Positions 1-11,477 of a stretch of DNA of 64,000 bases are shown here, in pieces (position 1 is the first letter of the stretch; each line of letters opens with the position of its first letter). Location of the stretch: contig JAUIZM010000016.1 of the NCBI GenBank assembly GCA_030848705.1, forward strand, positions 310,001 to 374,000. Reading direction: 5' to 3'. Below the pieces are notes generated by a model, which saw only the letters and a list, made by a program, of their open reading frames with translations, did no database searches and was not told the DNA's origin. A program made the position numbers and the translations under genes. This DNA comes from Heracleum sosnowskyi. Lineage: Eukaryota; Streptophyta; Magnoliopsida; Apiales; Apiaceae.

Positions 1-1
1 T

Positions 2-3000
2 GCTTTTGGAGATGACAACAAAGGCTACACTAAGGGATATGGCTTGATTTCAAAAGAGAATGTCATCATGGATGAGGTTGCATTGGTGGATGGTCTTAAG
101 CACAATTTGCTTAGTATCAGCCAACTTTGTGACAAAGGATTTTTAGTTACTTTTTCTAAAGAAGCCTGTGTTGTTTCTAAAGGAGAAAACAACAATGTGG
201 TAATGACTGGATTCAGAAGAGGGAATGTGTACATTGCTGACTTTAGTAGCACAAGTCCAGACACCATCACTTGTCTTTTCAGCAAGGCAGGCAAGGATGA
301 AAGTTGGCTATGGCACAAGAAACTGTCTCATCTGAATTTCAAAGTTATGAATGATTTGGTGAGGAAAGATCTTGCTAGAGGAATTCCACAAGTGGAGTTT
401 TCCAAGGATGGTTTGTGTGATGCCTGTCAAAAAGGGAAACAAAAGAAGGCATCATTCAAAAGCAAGACAGAGTCATCAATTGTCCATCAGCTTGAGTTGC
501 TTCATATGGATCTATTTGGCCCTGTGAATGTCATGTCTATTTCAAAGAAGAAATATTGTCTTGTGATTGTTGATGATTTTTCTAGATTTACATGGACCTT
601 CTTTTTGCACTCCAAAGATGAGGCAAGTGAAATCATTATCAATCACATCAAGATGGTAAACAATCATCCTGACTTGAAAGTAAGAAGGATTAGGAGTGAC
701 AATGGGACAGAATTCAAGAATTCAAGCATGAAGGTGTTCTGTGAAGAAAATGGTATTTTACATGAGTTTTCAGCAGCAAGGACACCACAGCAAAATGGTG
801 TGGTTGAAAGGAAAAACAGAACACTTATTGAAGCTGCAAGGACAATGCTAGATGAATCAAAGTTACCAACTTATTTTTGGGCTGAGGCAGTTAACACAGC
901 CTGCTTCACTCAAAATATTTCTTTGATTAATCAGGCCAAAGGTATGACCCCTTATCAACTACTCAAAAGAAAGAAGCCACTATTGGATTTTCTTCATGTC
1001 TTTGGATGCAAGTGCTTTGTTCTGAGAAATCAAGCTGAGAATTTGGGGAAATTTGAAGCAAAGGCAGATGAAGCAATATTTGTGGGATATGTAGCAGGGA
1101 AAGCTTACAGAGTCTATAATCTCAGAACCAACATTGTTATGGAATCTGTACATGTTGTTTTTGATGATCTCAAAATTCAAGGTCTCTGTGATGAAGGTTT
1201 CCATGAAAGTCTTTCTTTTGAGAATGAGGAAGGAGATCAAGTGAATCATGTTAAGGCTACTGAGAAACAGCCTAAAGTTGTTGTATCTAGCATAGATGAA
1301 AGCAGCAGTGAAGATGAAATTGCTGCATTAAGGTTGAAAAGAATAGCTGCTAGCAGACCAAATGGTCATTTCGTTGACAGTCATGATGGTGGATTCGTTG
1401 ACAGTCAAAATGAGCGTTTCGTTGACAGCCAAAATGGTCATACCGTTGATAGTCATAGAAATGCTTCTAGAAGTGATCATTTAGGGACAACAAACTCAGG
1501 GGGAGTTTCTCAAGGACAAATATCCAATCAAGGCAATCATGATCATGAAGCTACCTCTGCAAGAGCAAATCTACCTCCCTCAAGGAAATGGACTAAAGAT
1601 CATCCCTTTGAACTTATTATAGGTGATGTTACTTCAAAAGTCCAAACTAGAAGAGCAACTCAAGAAGAATGTCTATATAGCAGCTTTCTGTCTCAAGATG
1701 AGCCAAAGAAAGTTGAGGATGCACTTCTAGATCCAGATTGGGTTTTAGCTATGCAAGAGGAGCTAAACCAATTTGAGAGGAACAATGTTTGGAAGCTGGT
1801 GCCCAAGCCTAAGGACAGGAGTGTCATAGGCACAAAATGGGTGTTCAGAAACAAGATGGATGAAAATGGCATAGTCACAAGGAACAAAGCTAGATTGGTT
1901 GCAAAAGGCTATTCACAGGAAGAAGGAATTGATTTTGATGAAACCTTTGCTCCTGTTGCTAGACTAGAAGCAATAAGGATTTTCCTAGCCTATGCAGCCC
2001 ATGCCAATTTCAAAGTCTATCAAATGGATGTGAATAGTGCTTTTCTGAATGGGGAATTGGAAGAGGAGGTGTATGTAAGTCAACCTCCTGGCTTTGAAGA
2101 TGATGATTTTCCAGAATATGTATACTTCCTCCTCAAAGCATTCTATGGTTTGAAACAAGCACCTAGAGCCTGGTATGACACACTTTCACAGTTCCTCCTT
2201 GAGAATCACTTCACTAGAGGTACTGTAGATAAAACTCTTTTTCACAGGGTTGTGAATGGCTCTACTATACTTGTTCAAATTTATGTAGATGACATAATCT
2301 TTGGGTCTACAGATGTGAAACTTTGTCAAAAGTTTGCCAAGCTTATGCAAAGTAAATATGAAATGAGCATGATGGGAGAATTAACTTACTTTCTTGGTCT
2401 TCAAGTGAAGCAAGTTAATGAAGGCATTTTCATTGGTCAAACAAAATATATTCATGATTTATTAAAGAAGTTTAACTTAATGGAATGCTCTCCTGCCAAA
2501 ACTCCCATGCCTACTGCCACCAAACTTGAATTGAATACTAAGGAAAAATCTGTGGACATTTCAAGTTACAGAGGCATGGTAGGCTCACTTTTGTATTTAA
2601 CTGCTAGTAGACCTGATATTATGTTTGCTACATGTTTATGTGCTAGATTTCAGGCTGATCCTAGGGAATCCCATTTAGTTGCTATTAAAAGAATTTTCAG
2701 ATATCTCAAAGGAACACCAAACCTTGGCATTTGGTATCCTAGAGAATCTGGCTTTCAACTAATTGGTTATTCAGATGCAGATTTTGCAGGATGTAAAATT
2801 GACAGGAAAAGCACAACTGGCACCTGTCAATTCTTAGGAAACAAGCTTGTGTCATAGTTCAGCAAGAAACAAAACTCAGTTTCCACCTCCACAGCTGAGG
2901 CTGAGTATATTGCAGCTGGAAGTTGTTGTGCACAGATTTTGTGGATGAAAAACCAACTACTTGATTATGGATTAAGAGTTGAGAAAATCCCTATTTTCTG

Positions 3001-3226
3001 TGACAACACTAGTACCATTGCCATTACTGAGAATCCAGTGCAACATTCAAGGACCAAGCACATTGACATCAAGTACCATTTCATTAGAGAACATGTTATG
3101 AATGGTACTGTGGAGTTACATTTTGTTCCAAGTGAACAACAACTTGCAGACATCTTTACCAAGCCACTTGATGAATCAACATTCTCAAGATTAGTAAGTG
3201 AGCTAGGTATGCTAAATTTCTCTTAA
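2..3226 (+). pseudogene. pol: Element A pol (integrase, RT, RNase H), one nonsense mutation
   Basis: The 3' part of a copia pol polyprotein; protease and the start lie outside the window. The frame shows the integrase HHCC region (WHKKLSHLNF, then CDACQKGK), the catalytic triad (LHMDLFGP, RSDNGTEF, NGVVERKNRT), an acidic Ser-rich linker with four xVDS repeats (about 1366-1455), reverse transcriptase with YVDD at 2282-2293, and RNase H with SDADFAGCK and the CDNTS and HIDIKYHFIREH motifs. A TAG at 2855-2857 replaces the Trp codon read in elements B and D (LVSW-FSKK). The same frame then stays open to the natural stop at 3226. RT also has MDVNSAFLNG where B has MDVKSAFLNG. One stop in over 3 kb means modest age. 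Confidence 0.93.
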
Positions 3227-3766
3227 TTATTTTTGAGATATTTGCAAGTTACTATGTAGCCAGAAATTTGCTATGTTTTTCTGTGAATTAATTTTCTCAG
3301 GAAAAAGTGAAATTTTGTCCAAGTCAAAATTACTATGTCAACGAAACGCACCATTTCGTTGACAGTCTTAGCATTTTTCTGGGTGTTTCGTTGATAGCTC
3401 TTTTATATCAACGAAACGCAGCTTTATCAACGAAATAGACGGGACCTTAAACGCCCAAATCTGATTCGTTGATATAGCGCTTTTAATCTGAACCGTTGAA
3501 ATTTTGACACGTCTTTTACCACGATCTATGCATACACCCCTGTAAGTATAAATCATGGTAATACTTTAAAAGTAACGGTTATATTTTTTAAGCCAATCCA
3601 GTAATTTACATTTATTATTGGACTCATTTTCTGAGAATTTTTGGGGGAGTATTTAAGAAATTCTATTTTCTTTAATTTCTTTTTACCTGTTCTCAAAAAT
3701 TCCAAAGGCTTTTCTCTCTTCTTCTCTCTAACAAGCAATTTAGTTCGAAGCTTTTTTCACACAACA
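3227..3766 (+). promoter_or_regulatory. Pol-ORF3 spacer with motif array and putative internal promoter
   Basis: This 540-bp spacer separates pol from the third ORF. Its first half (3336-3490) carries at least seven copies of a TCAACGAAA/TTTCGTTGA motif in both orientations. Its second half looks like a plant core promoter: CCAAT at 3593-3597, ATTGG (reverse CCAAT) at 3617-3621, TATTTAA at 3650-3656, a CT-rich leader at 3710-3729 and the ORF3 ATG at 3767. A purine tract TTGGGGGAG at 3641-3649 resembles the element's polypurine tract. The same arrangement is kept in element B. Promoter function is inferred; splicing could be an alternative route of expression, since CTGTAAGTAT at about 3540 resembles a 5' splice site. 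Confidence 0.55.
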
Positions 3767-6700
3767 ATGGCACCCATAGTCAAGCTCATGTCTGCTGGAG
3801 GGTTTATCTATGAGAAAAACAACTCCATCCCCTTTGTTGTCAAAGAAAGCCCGAACAGTCTGTTTTTCAAAATGATGGACTTCATGAAGAATTGCAAGTT
3901 GAGCTACGCATTGTTTCACTCTACACCACTCTACAATGAGATAATCGAAGAAATGTGGACCTCATGTGAGTACAGTGGGACAAATTGCACTTTGCAATTC
4001 ACCATCCAAGGTAATGAGTATATAGTTAATTCTGATGTGTTGCAAGCATGCTTACACCTTCCTGAAAATAATTGCTCTGCTTTGCCCACATTCACTGAAA
4101 TGGTTAACATGCTAAATTCCATAAACTACTCATTGCCTACTGATAATTTGGGTAAGATAATTAGGAGAGGTTTGGTTAGGGAATACAGTTATTTAGCTGA
4201 TGCATTCATTAAAGTCTTTTCTGGTAAAATTAGTAATTTTGATGCATTAACTAATTCCATGTTGATTCTATTTACCATGCTCCTAACTGATAGATATTAC
4301 AACTTTAGCACCCAACTTATGTATGAAATTGGTGCTAAGTTGGGTGATAAGGCAAATAGGAAGAAAAATATCTATTATGCTAGATTTCTGATGATGTTGG
4401 CTAACCATGTTAGTCCAGCACCATTGGTTATCTCTAACCCTGTGTCTAGGTTTGATTGCTTTGTGCAAGAGAAGAGAGTATTGACAGACATACTGAGGCT
4501 GAACCACAATGGTGATGTTCCAGTGGTGTATCTGCCAATAATTGAGGTAACTACTGCTATCCCTTTTAGTATAGTTGTTATTTCAACTTTATCACCCAGT
4601 CCTGTTGCTGTGGAGTCTGTAGTTGTGACCCAACAGGCTCCTATCCCAGCAACAAAACCAAAATCAAAGAAATCCTCCAAGCCAACCTCAGGTGCTTCCC
4701 AAAAGGCACCTGTTGTAAAATCCACTACACAACCTAAGGGGAGTGTTGTAGGTGATGTGAGAGGTGAGGGAAGGGGTGAACATAAAAGAAACCCTAAGGA
4801 TAAGGAAGGAAAGATGAGTGAGATCCAGCCAAGCCCCATTGTGTCTTCCCAACAAGGCACAATGAGTAATATGGATTTAAGCACAAGTCTAATTGCATCC
4901 TCCCAAAAGGATGTAATTATTGAAACAAGCTCTCCTCCAAGAGCACACTCCAAGAGGGTAAGGGACACTTCAAGCCCACAGTCTACTATTTCCCAATACC
5001 AAAGGAGAGTGAAGCAAAAATCCCAGGTTTCACAGGGTGCACACACACTGGAAGTAACACTTCCAGTTTCTCAAATTCAGTTTGATGTAACCCCTATCAT
5101 TACTCTGGGGTTACAGTCCCATTCTTTAAATATAAATCTTGCACCAACTCCTCAAAACTCACCAACTCAATCATTAGATGTGGATATGATCCATTCATCT
5201 ATCCCTGATTCTCCAACTCTTTTCTTGGAGAAGCCCCACTCTGACATTGGTGACCATCACTTGTTAAGTGATTTGTTGGGCCACCAATCATCCTTTTCTG
5301 AAGTTACAAGAGGATCTGTGGAACAATCTCTTAAATCAATCACCACAGATTCTACTGTAATTTCACTTTCTCAAAGTTCTTTCTTGACTTCATCAACGAA
5401 ACAGTCTCTTTCGTTGACAAGTGTCTCTCCATCAACGGTATCCATACCGTTGACAGTTCAAACTACCATACCGTTGATAGTTCATTCTGCACCTTTAATT
5501 GAAAATCAAGTTGTTTCCACAACTAGTGCAGATGATCTAGTGGTAGTAGAGACACTTCTAGGATTGAGAGGGAGTGAAACTGAGAGGCTGGCTTGCAGCC
5601 AGGCAAAAGGAGAGGTTGAGAGTGAGAGGCTGACTATTTCTTCCAGTCAGGCAAAAAGAGAGGCTGAGGGTTCCACCTTAGTAGGTGAAGGTGAGGGTGT
5701 GAGAGGTGTGAGCCATGGGGAGCCCATGATGCAAGAAAATAGAGGAGAGAGAGAAGGGAACCTACTTTCCAAGAGCATTATCAACAAACTCTGGATAGTA
5801 TTTCCCTGGATCCTGAGACCTTTACTCATCCTGTGCCAGCCTATCAAATTATGGCTCAACAGGGCAATGTGGAGGCAGAAAGGTCACTAAACCTAATTCA
5901 TACAACTGCATCAATGCAAAGAGCAAAGGATGCCTTGACCAATCTACCTCCAGGAGCTGCAGCAAGTGGAAACTTTGACTTTTCTGATGATGAGGACAGC
6001 TATGGTGATAATCTACAGGTGGCCACTACTTCACAGACTGGGACTTCTGTGGTGCCTCCTAGACCAGACTGGCTTTCTCAGGATATGCATGGAAGATTCA
6101 CTCTAGATGCTGCTATCTCAAGGCAGTACAATGAGGCATATCTAGCTCATGAGTCTGCAAATGCAAGGGACAAGAAATTCTACAAGGCCATCATGGATTC
6201 TCTGGAAATTCAAAGGCTACAGATGCTACAGACAAGGATTGAAGCTACAGAAATCAAGGATTCCATTAGCAACCTCAAGGATGCTAATGACAGGAGGCTA
6301 GATGAAAAGCTTCCTCTTCTCACTGTGTCCAAGATGACCAGGTTTTTCTCTAAGGAACCTGAAGTGGCTACCTCCTTGAAGACTATCTCTTCTCGAGTGG
6401 ACAAGGTGGAAGCTACTTTATCTAAGATGCAAAAGGAATAGGAGAAGCAAACACAACTGTTGGCCCAACTAGTGGCAGCTCAAGGACTCCCAGTCATCTC
6501 TTTTGATGATAACAAAAAGGGGGAGAAATCTAAGGAGCTAGACATTCAAATCACAAAGGTTATGGTCCCAGCCATTTCCTTACCAAATGAGCCACTAGCA
6601 ATGGGGGAGCTTGGAAAGAAACAAAAGGATGGTATTGACCTAATACAGGAAGCTTCTATGAGGATGAGACTTGCAGAACAAATTAAAGACCATTGGTCCA

Positions 6701-8151
6701 ACATAGAAGCAAGGGTCAAGAAAATTGCTGGAACTACAAAGGACTCAAATCCATCAACGGATCAACCATCAACGAATGCCATGGTTCTAGTGTCAACGGA
6801 ATGGGAGCCACAGACCAATTCTTTCTATAAGGTAGAGCCCCTTCTACATGGAGTCACTCAAGGTCCAAGGAAGGAAAAAGGACAAACTTCATGCATTAGG
6901 GATGTGGAACAAGCTACACTCCAAAGAAGCTTATCTCCCAAGTCCCCTGCTAAACCAAAGGGCAAAAATATAGCAAGGATTTTCTATCCTGCACCTTATC
7001 CAGATGAGCTCAAGCTTCTTGGTCTACTTATCACAAAAAGCAAGGAAAGCAATGATTATGAGATAAGGAAGCAAAGGGCAATTGTCTACAGGAATGGACA
7101 AGAAATCTGTGTTTGGGCTGGTCACCCAAACTTTGTTGAAGCTAAAGCTGAAGAGTCAGAAAGAGCAGCAATGCAAGCCCTTGCTGTTGCTCAGTCTCTT
7201 GATGAAGAAGAAATACAGCTAGAAGAAAAAGCAAGAGAGGAAAGGAGTGCAAAGAAGAGCACAAGGCAACCAAAGGCAAGAGCTAGGAGAAACATAGCCT
7301 TTGAGAATGATGACTCTCAGAGCATTGCATCAGACTCTTTTGTACCAATTGCACCTCCAACAATTCCTGATCCAGTTTCAGAGGTAAAGTTAGCCTGTGA
7401 TCCTAATCATCCTGTAAATTTCCATGATCAGCCAATTGAGCCAAAGGGAGAGCCAATTGAGTTTGATGAGGCCAACTTTCCAAAATTCCTCTTTGAAATG
7501 GATCCAAAGAAGAAATCTAAGCAAAGGGCTACCAAGACTAAGCCAATTCTGGTAAGGAGACCACAAGCTGAGAAACCCCCTACCAACCCAGAAGACTTCA
7601 TCTACATTGCTGATATCAGGGAGGAGTCTGACATTCATATCAATCTTGATGACCTGGTTGAAGTGAGAGGAATAGCAGCTTCTTACAAACTACCAGAGAG
7701 ATTGGTATTTGTCTACAAGGGTGGGAGAGAACAGGTTTGGCCTCTACACAGAATTCTGGGAGAAGACTATCAGACACTGCTATCTGTGTTTAAATGTTTG
7801 AAGAAAGATTTTGGTTTTACCAAAACAACCAAGTCTGAGGTTGTCTCCAAGATTTGCCAAATCAAAGCTAGCTGGAACAAGCCTGGTGCACTTCCCAGAG
7901 TATTGAAGGTCCCTCAAACAGGAAAGATAATTCATCTCCAACCTTTTTGGATGATGGAATTCAGAGATAAGGACAACTGTAGAAGATTCTTCAGAATAGA
8001 AGACCAACTGGAGAAGGCATCCAATGAAACTCTAAGGTTAATGCAATCCAAGTTGGGGAATCAAGATGAAGAAGAGAAGATTTTCTACAGAAGACTTCAA
8101 GCTCAAATTGAGGAGAACAATGCAAGAAAAGGGAAGAAAACAAGACCATAG
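3767..8151 (+). pseudogene. Element A third ORF (env-like position), frameshifted and stopped
   Basis: The broken counterpart of the 1488-codon ORF of element B. It starts at the ATG 3767 (MAPIVKLMSAGG), chosen because B starts at the same place after the same leader. The N-terminal domain is intact to about 4540, followed by a Ser/Thr/Pro/Gln-rich middle. Near 5755-5760 a deletion relative to B shifts the frame; the shifted frame ends at 5890 while the true frame continues as 5833-6441. A TAG at 6439-6441 replaces the CAG of B, and the frame is then open to the stop at 8151. The ORF sits where retroviral env would be, but no signal peptide or membrane anchor is visible. Its function is unknown. 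Confidence 0.85.
6513..6528 (+). other. Internal polypurine-like tract inside element A ORF3
   Basis: The tract CAAAAAGGGGGAGAAA lies in the coding frame (encoding part of NKKGEKS). Its GGGGGAGA core matches the terminal polypurine tract at 8344-8356, and an equivalent tract occurs in element D ORF3 at 57396-57411. It could serve as a second plus-strand priming site, or it may only reflect the conserved peptide. Confidence 0.4.
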
Positions 8152-8343
8152 AGGCAAAGATGAAAACTCTGCTCAGTCTAGAGGAGCAACTCTGTGCACT
8201 TGTTTTGTAAGATTTTCTACTTTGCATTTCAATTAAATTCAATGAAGCTCAATGCAATTTCTACTTTTATCATGTGTAATATGTCTGAGTGTTTTTGTTA
8301 TCATCAAGGCTCTTGATTTATGGTTGTTATTCTATCAGTCATA

Positions 8344-8356
8344 AATTGGGGGAGAT
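8344..8356 (+). other. Polypurine tract of element A
   Basis: The purine run AATTGGGGGAGAT immediately precedes the TGTTAGGAATA that opens the 3' LTR. It is the expected plus-strand primer, and element B has the same tract on the minus strand just beside its 3' LTR. Confidence 0.85.
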
Positions 8357-8428
8357 TGTTAGGAATATGTTGTTCTTGATGATAATTATAAAAACACTTA
8401 GTAGATTTTGTATTAAGTCATTTTGTAA

Positions 8429-8469
8429 CTGTCAACGAAATGGCATGCTTTGCAGTGTTTCGTTGACAG
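8429..8469 (+). repeat. Perfect 12-bp-stem inverted repeat in U3
   Basis: CTGTCAACGAAA at 8429-8440 and its exact reverse complement TTTCGTTGACAG at 8458-8469 flank a 17-nt spacer. The arms are the family motif. In element B the same structure lies at 11179-11219 with one arm changed to CTGTCAACGGAA. Confidence 0.7.
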
Positions 8470-8652
8470 GAAGCTCATCAACGAAATGAGTGATGTAGAA
8501 ATTGTACTGTACAATACTTCACAGTTTGATATGCAATTTGTTGTATGTATTAGATAGGTTTTTCTAAGTCATGTTGACTAAGTACTAGATAGGCAAAATA
8601 GGTTGGTGAATTGTAAATATATTATGCCATGTAATTCTGCCTAAGTGAAGAC

Positions 8653-8812
8653 ATGTCAACGGTATGAAGATTACTCTATCAACGGTATGAAGATTAGTCT
8701 GTCAACAGAATGAAGATTACTCTATCAACGAAACGAGGAATACACCATCAACGAAATGAAGAATAAAGCTATCAACGAAACACATCTCCATGCCATCAAC
8801 GAATCACTATTA
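8653..8812 (+). repeat. ~23-bp tandem array of TCAACG motif in U3
   Basis: Seven units begin with TGTCAACGGTATGA or TATCAACGAAACGA-type words at a spacing of about 22-26 bp, with related spacers (AAGATTACTC and similar). The motif contains a TTGAC (W-box) core on the other strand in the GTCAAC variants. The array lies 280-440 bp upstream of the LTR TATA box, a position compatible with an enhancer; that role is inferred. Confidence 0.75.
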
Positions 8813-9088
8813 CTTTTTGAATAGTTGACAAAGTGATAGTGACAGTTTACTGAACAGATCTAAAGGAGATATGGAAGTGTACTGTGCATTGGAAGCCATC
8901 AAAATGGTTACTGGAAATAAGGAAACATTCCAATTTCCAATAAGGCTCTTGGGAATGATTAAAATAAGCATGAAGACAAAAGAAAAGATCTCCAAGGACC
9001 ATTGGACAAAAGGAATGAAAAGCAAGCTACTAATGGTTACTACTATTGTTCTTTAGTTTAGCCAAAACGTAGAATTGTAAACTTGGGT

Positions 9089-9097
9089 ATATATAAC
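9089..9097 (+). promoter_or_regulatory. TATA box of element A LTR
   Basis: TATATATAA sits about 730 bp into the LTR, upstream of the likely R region. Element B has TTATATAA at the matching place (plus-strand coordinates 10577-10584 and 22682-22689). Confidence 0.6.
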
Positions 9098-9402
9098 CAA
9101 GTGTAGCAGTTACTTTAAAGACAGAGAAGAAAAACAAATAGATTGTATTAGCTATCTTTGAGAGCATACTTCTCTACACTCTTGTAACTGAGCAGCTGTG
9201 TACATTTTGTATCACAGATTATTTCCGTAATAAAAATCACTTCAGTTGGATCATCAAACAATCCAACTGAAATTATTTATGTGCTTGTGATTTTTACATT
9301 AAGTTCAGTTTTTATTTGTAAGTTGTTTTTAAGTTTAAGAAATATCAAGAATTGTATTCAACCCCCCCTTCTACAATTCTGTTAGGTCATTTGGGATTAA
9401 TA

Positions 9403-10272
9403 GAGTTAAAACAAGAAACCATGACTGTGACCAAGTATGAGGCCAAGTTTTCCAAATTATTGAGGTTTGTTCCGGAGTTTGTGAACACAGAGTAAAAGAA
9501 AGCCAGTAGGTTTCAACCAGGGCTACCTCCAACCAGCAGCCCACTGTCAGGACCTTTAAATAGCAGATACCCTTCTATAATATTTAGACAGAGCTAATGC
9601 ATCGTTGTATATCAAGAAGTTTCATGACAATTAAACCTTAAGGCCGAGCTGCTAAGGGAATAATTACAAGTAGAAATAGTCAATCGGGGGATTTTCCCAT
9701 AAGACTGGTACATCCAGGTTGTGAACTAGAAATATGAGGTCGACACTTTTGATAGACCTGATTCCTTTCAAGTTGGGCAAACTGGATATTATAATAAGGA
9801 TGGGTTGGTTGACACCCAATGGAGCCAATTGATTGCAAAGAAAAAGAGTAATAATTAAAGGATGGAGGCAGATTTAGAGATTCTTGAATATAGTTCAGAC
9901 TAAGAAACTATTACGTCAGAAATACGAGGCTTAATTAGCTCTTATGGTTGACGCCAAGAAAAGAGATATCAAGTAAAAGGGAATTACAATGGTTTTGGGA
10001 GATTGTACAAGGTTTTAATGAGCTACCAGATATCGATTTGGATGACATGAGAAGGAATACCGAGTATTCAGGGCATAGTGGGAATGAAAGAGTTAGTGAC
10101 TCAGTTACAACAGTTGTTGTATAAGGGTATGATAAGACCCAGTGTACCACCGTGGAGAGCCCGGTGTTGTTGTAAGAGAGAAAGATGTTAGCACAAGATT
10201 ATATATCGAACCTCGAGAGTTGTATGAGTTCGACATGGAGAATAGGTACCCTTGTAAATGATTGTTTGATCA
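9403..10272 (+). pseudogene. Chromovirus (Ty3-gypsy) gag-protease-RT remnant, left part
   Basis: Degenerate coding sequence with stops and frameshifts. Recognisable pieces in order are a gag segment (VTKYEAKFSKLLRFVPEF, about 9422-9490), a protease-end segment (LIPFKLGKLDIIIRMGWL, about 9745-9810, family form GMDWL), and the start of RT (ELPDIDLDD, about 10020; then the region before the first RT motif, reaching LFDQ at 10272). Large parts between them are missing. Element A interrupts it on the left and element B inserts at GATCA (10268-10272) on the right. The reading frame resumes at 23397. The motifs fit the Tekay/Del chromovirus group. It is a fossil without coding capacity. Confidence 0.75.
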
Positions 10273-11291
10273 TGTTATTCCCAAATGACCTAACAGAATT
10301 GTAGAAGGGGGGGTTGAATACAATTTTTGATATTTTCTTGAAACTAAACACTTTTTAAAATAAAACTGAACTGAATAAATAAAAACACAAGATATAAATA
10401 ATTCAGTTGGATTGTTTGATGATCCAACTGAAGTGTTTTTATTGCGGAAATAATCTGTGATACAAAAGTACACAGCTGCTCAGTTACAAGGTTGTAGAGA
10501 AGAATTGCTCTCAAAAATAGCTAATACAATCTATTTGTTTTTCTTCTCTTCTTTCTAAAGTAACTGCTACACTTGGTTATATAATCCCAAGTTTACAATT
10601 CTACGTTTGGTTAAACTAAAGAATAATAGTAGTAACCATCAGTAGCTTGCTTTTCATTCCTTTTGTCCAATGGTCCTTGGAGATCTTTGCTTTTGTCTTC
10701 ATGCTCATTATAATCATTTCCAAGAGCCTTATTGGAAATTGGAATGTTTCCTTATTTCCAGTAACCACTTTGATGGCTTCCAATGCAAAGTACACTTCCA
10801 TATCTCCTTTTAGATCTGTTCAGTAAACTGTCACTATCACTTTGTCAACTGTTCAAAAAGCAACATTGATTCGTTGATAGCAAGGAGATGTGTTTCGTTG
10901 ATAGCTTCATTCTTCATTCCGTTGATGGTGTTTCCCTCGTTTCGTTGATGGGTAAACTCCATACCGTTGACAGAGTAATCTTCATACCGTTGACATGTCT
11001 TCACTTAGTCAAAATTACAAGGCATAACATATTTACAATTAACCAACCTATTTTGCCTATCTAGTACTTAGTCAACATGACTTAGAAAACCTATCTAAAA
11101 CATATAACAGAATGCCTATCATACTGTGAAGTATTGTACAATGCAATTGCTACAACACTCATTTCGTTGATGAGCTTCCTGTCAACGGAATGCTGCAAAG
11201 CATGCCATTTCGTTGACAGTTACAGAAATGACTTTACACAAATTCTACTAAGTGTTTTATGTTTATCATCAAGAACAACATATTCCTAACA
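10273..11291 (-). repeat. 3' LTR of element B
   Basis: 1019 bp reading TGTTAGGAATATG to GGGAATAACA on the minus strand. It carries six motif units at about 10869-10996 and a further three at 11161-11220. It matches the other LTR at a constant offset of 12,105 bp. Confidence 0.95.
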
Positions 11292-11477
11292 ATCTCCCCC
11301 AATTTATGACTGATAGAATAACAGCCATAAATCAAGAGACTTGATGATAACAAAAACACTCAGATACATCATAAATTACAAAAGTAGAATATGTATTAAG
11401 CTTCAAAATTTTATAGACAAAATATAAGACTTACAAGACTAATGCCCACAAATGCTCCTCTAGTCTGAGCAAATGTT

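Larger units (their letters stand above)
1..9402 (+). mobile_element. Copia element A, SIRE/Maximus-type, left end outside window
   Basis: A Ty1-copia LTR retrotransposon on the plus strand, cut by the window edge inside pol. In order it shows the integrase-RT-RNase H part of pol, a 540-bp spacer with promoter-like signals, a long third ORF, a polypurine tract and a 3' LTR. The order gag-pol-extra ORF is the SIRE/Maximus plan. It belongs to the same family as element B, since the proteins match nearly residue for residue. It lies in the gag region of an older gypsy element that resumes at 9403. The LTR end is decayed (GGGATTAATA where B has GGGAATAACA), so the terminal CA is lost. One stop in pol, plus a deletion-frameshift and a stop in ORF3, make it non-autonomous. 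Confidence 0.93.
8357..9402 (+). repeat. 3' LTR of element A
   Basis: The LTR starts TGTTAGGAATATG directly after the polypurine tract and runs about 1046 bp. U3 holds a 12-bp-stem hairpin (8429-8469) and a seven-unit array of a ~23-bp repeat with the TCAACG motif (8653-8812). A TATA box TATATATAA lies at 9089-9097, and a C-run followed by CTACAATTCTGTTAGG lies near the end. It differs from the LTRs of element B by scattered substitutions and small indels. The end is degenerate (TA instead of CA). Confidence 0.9.
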
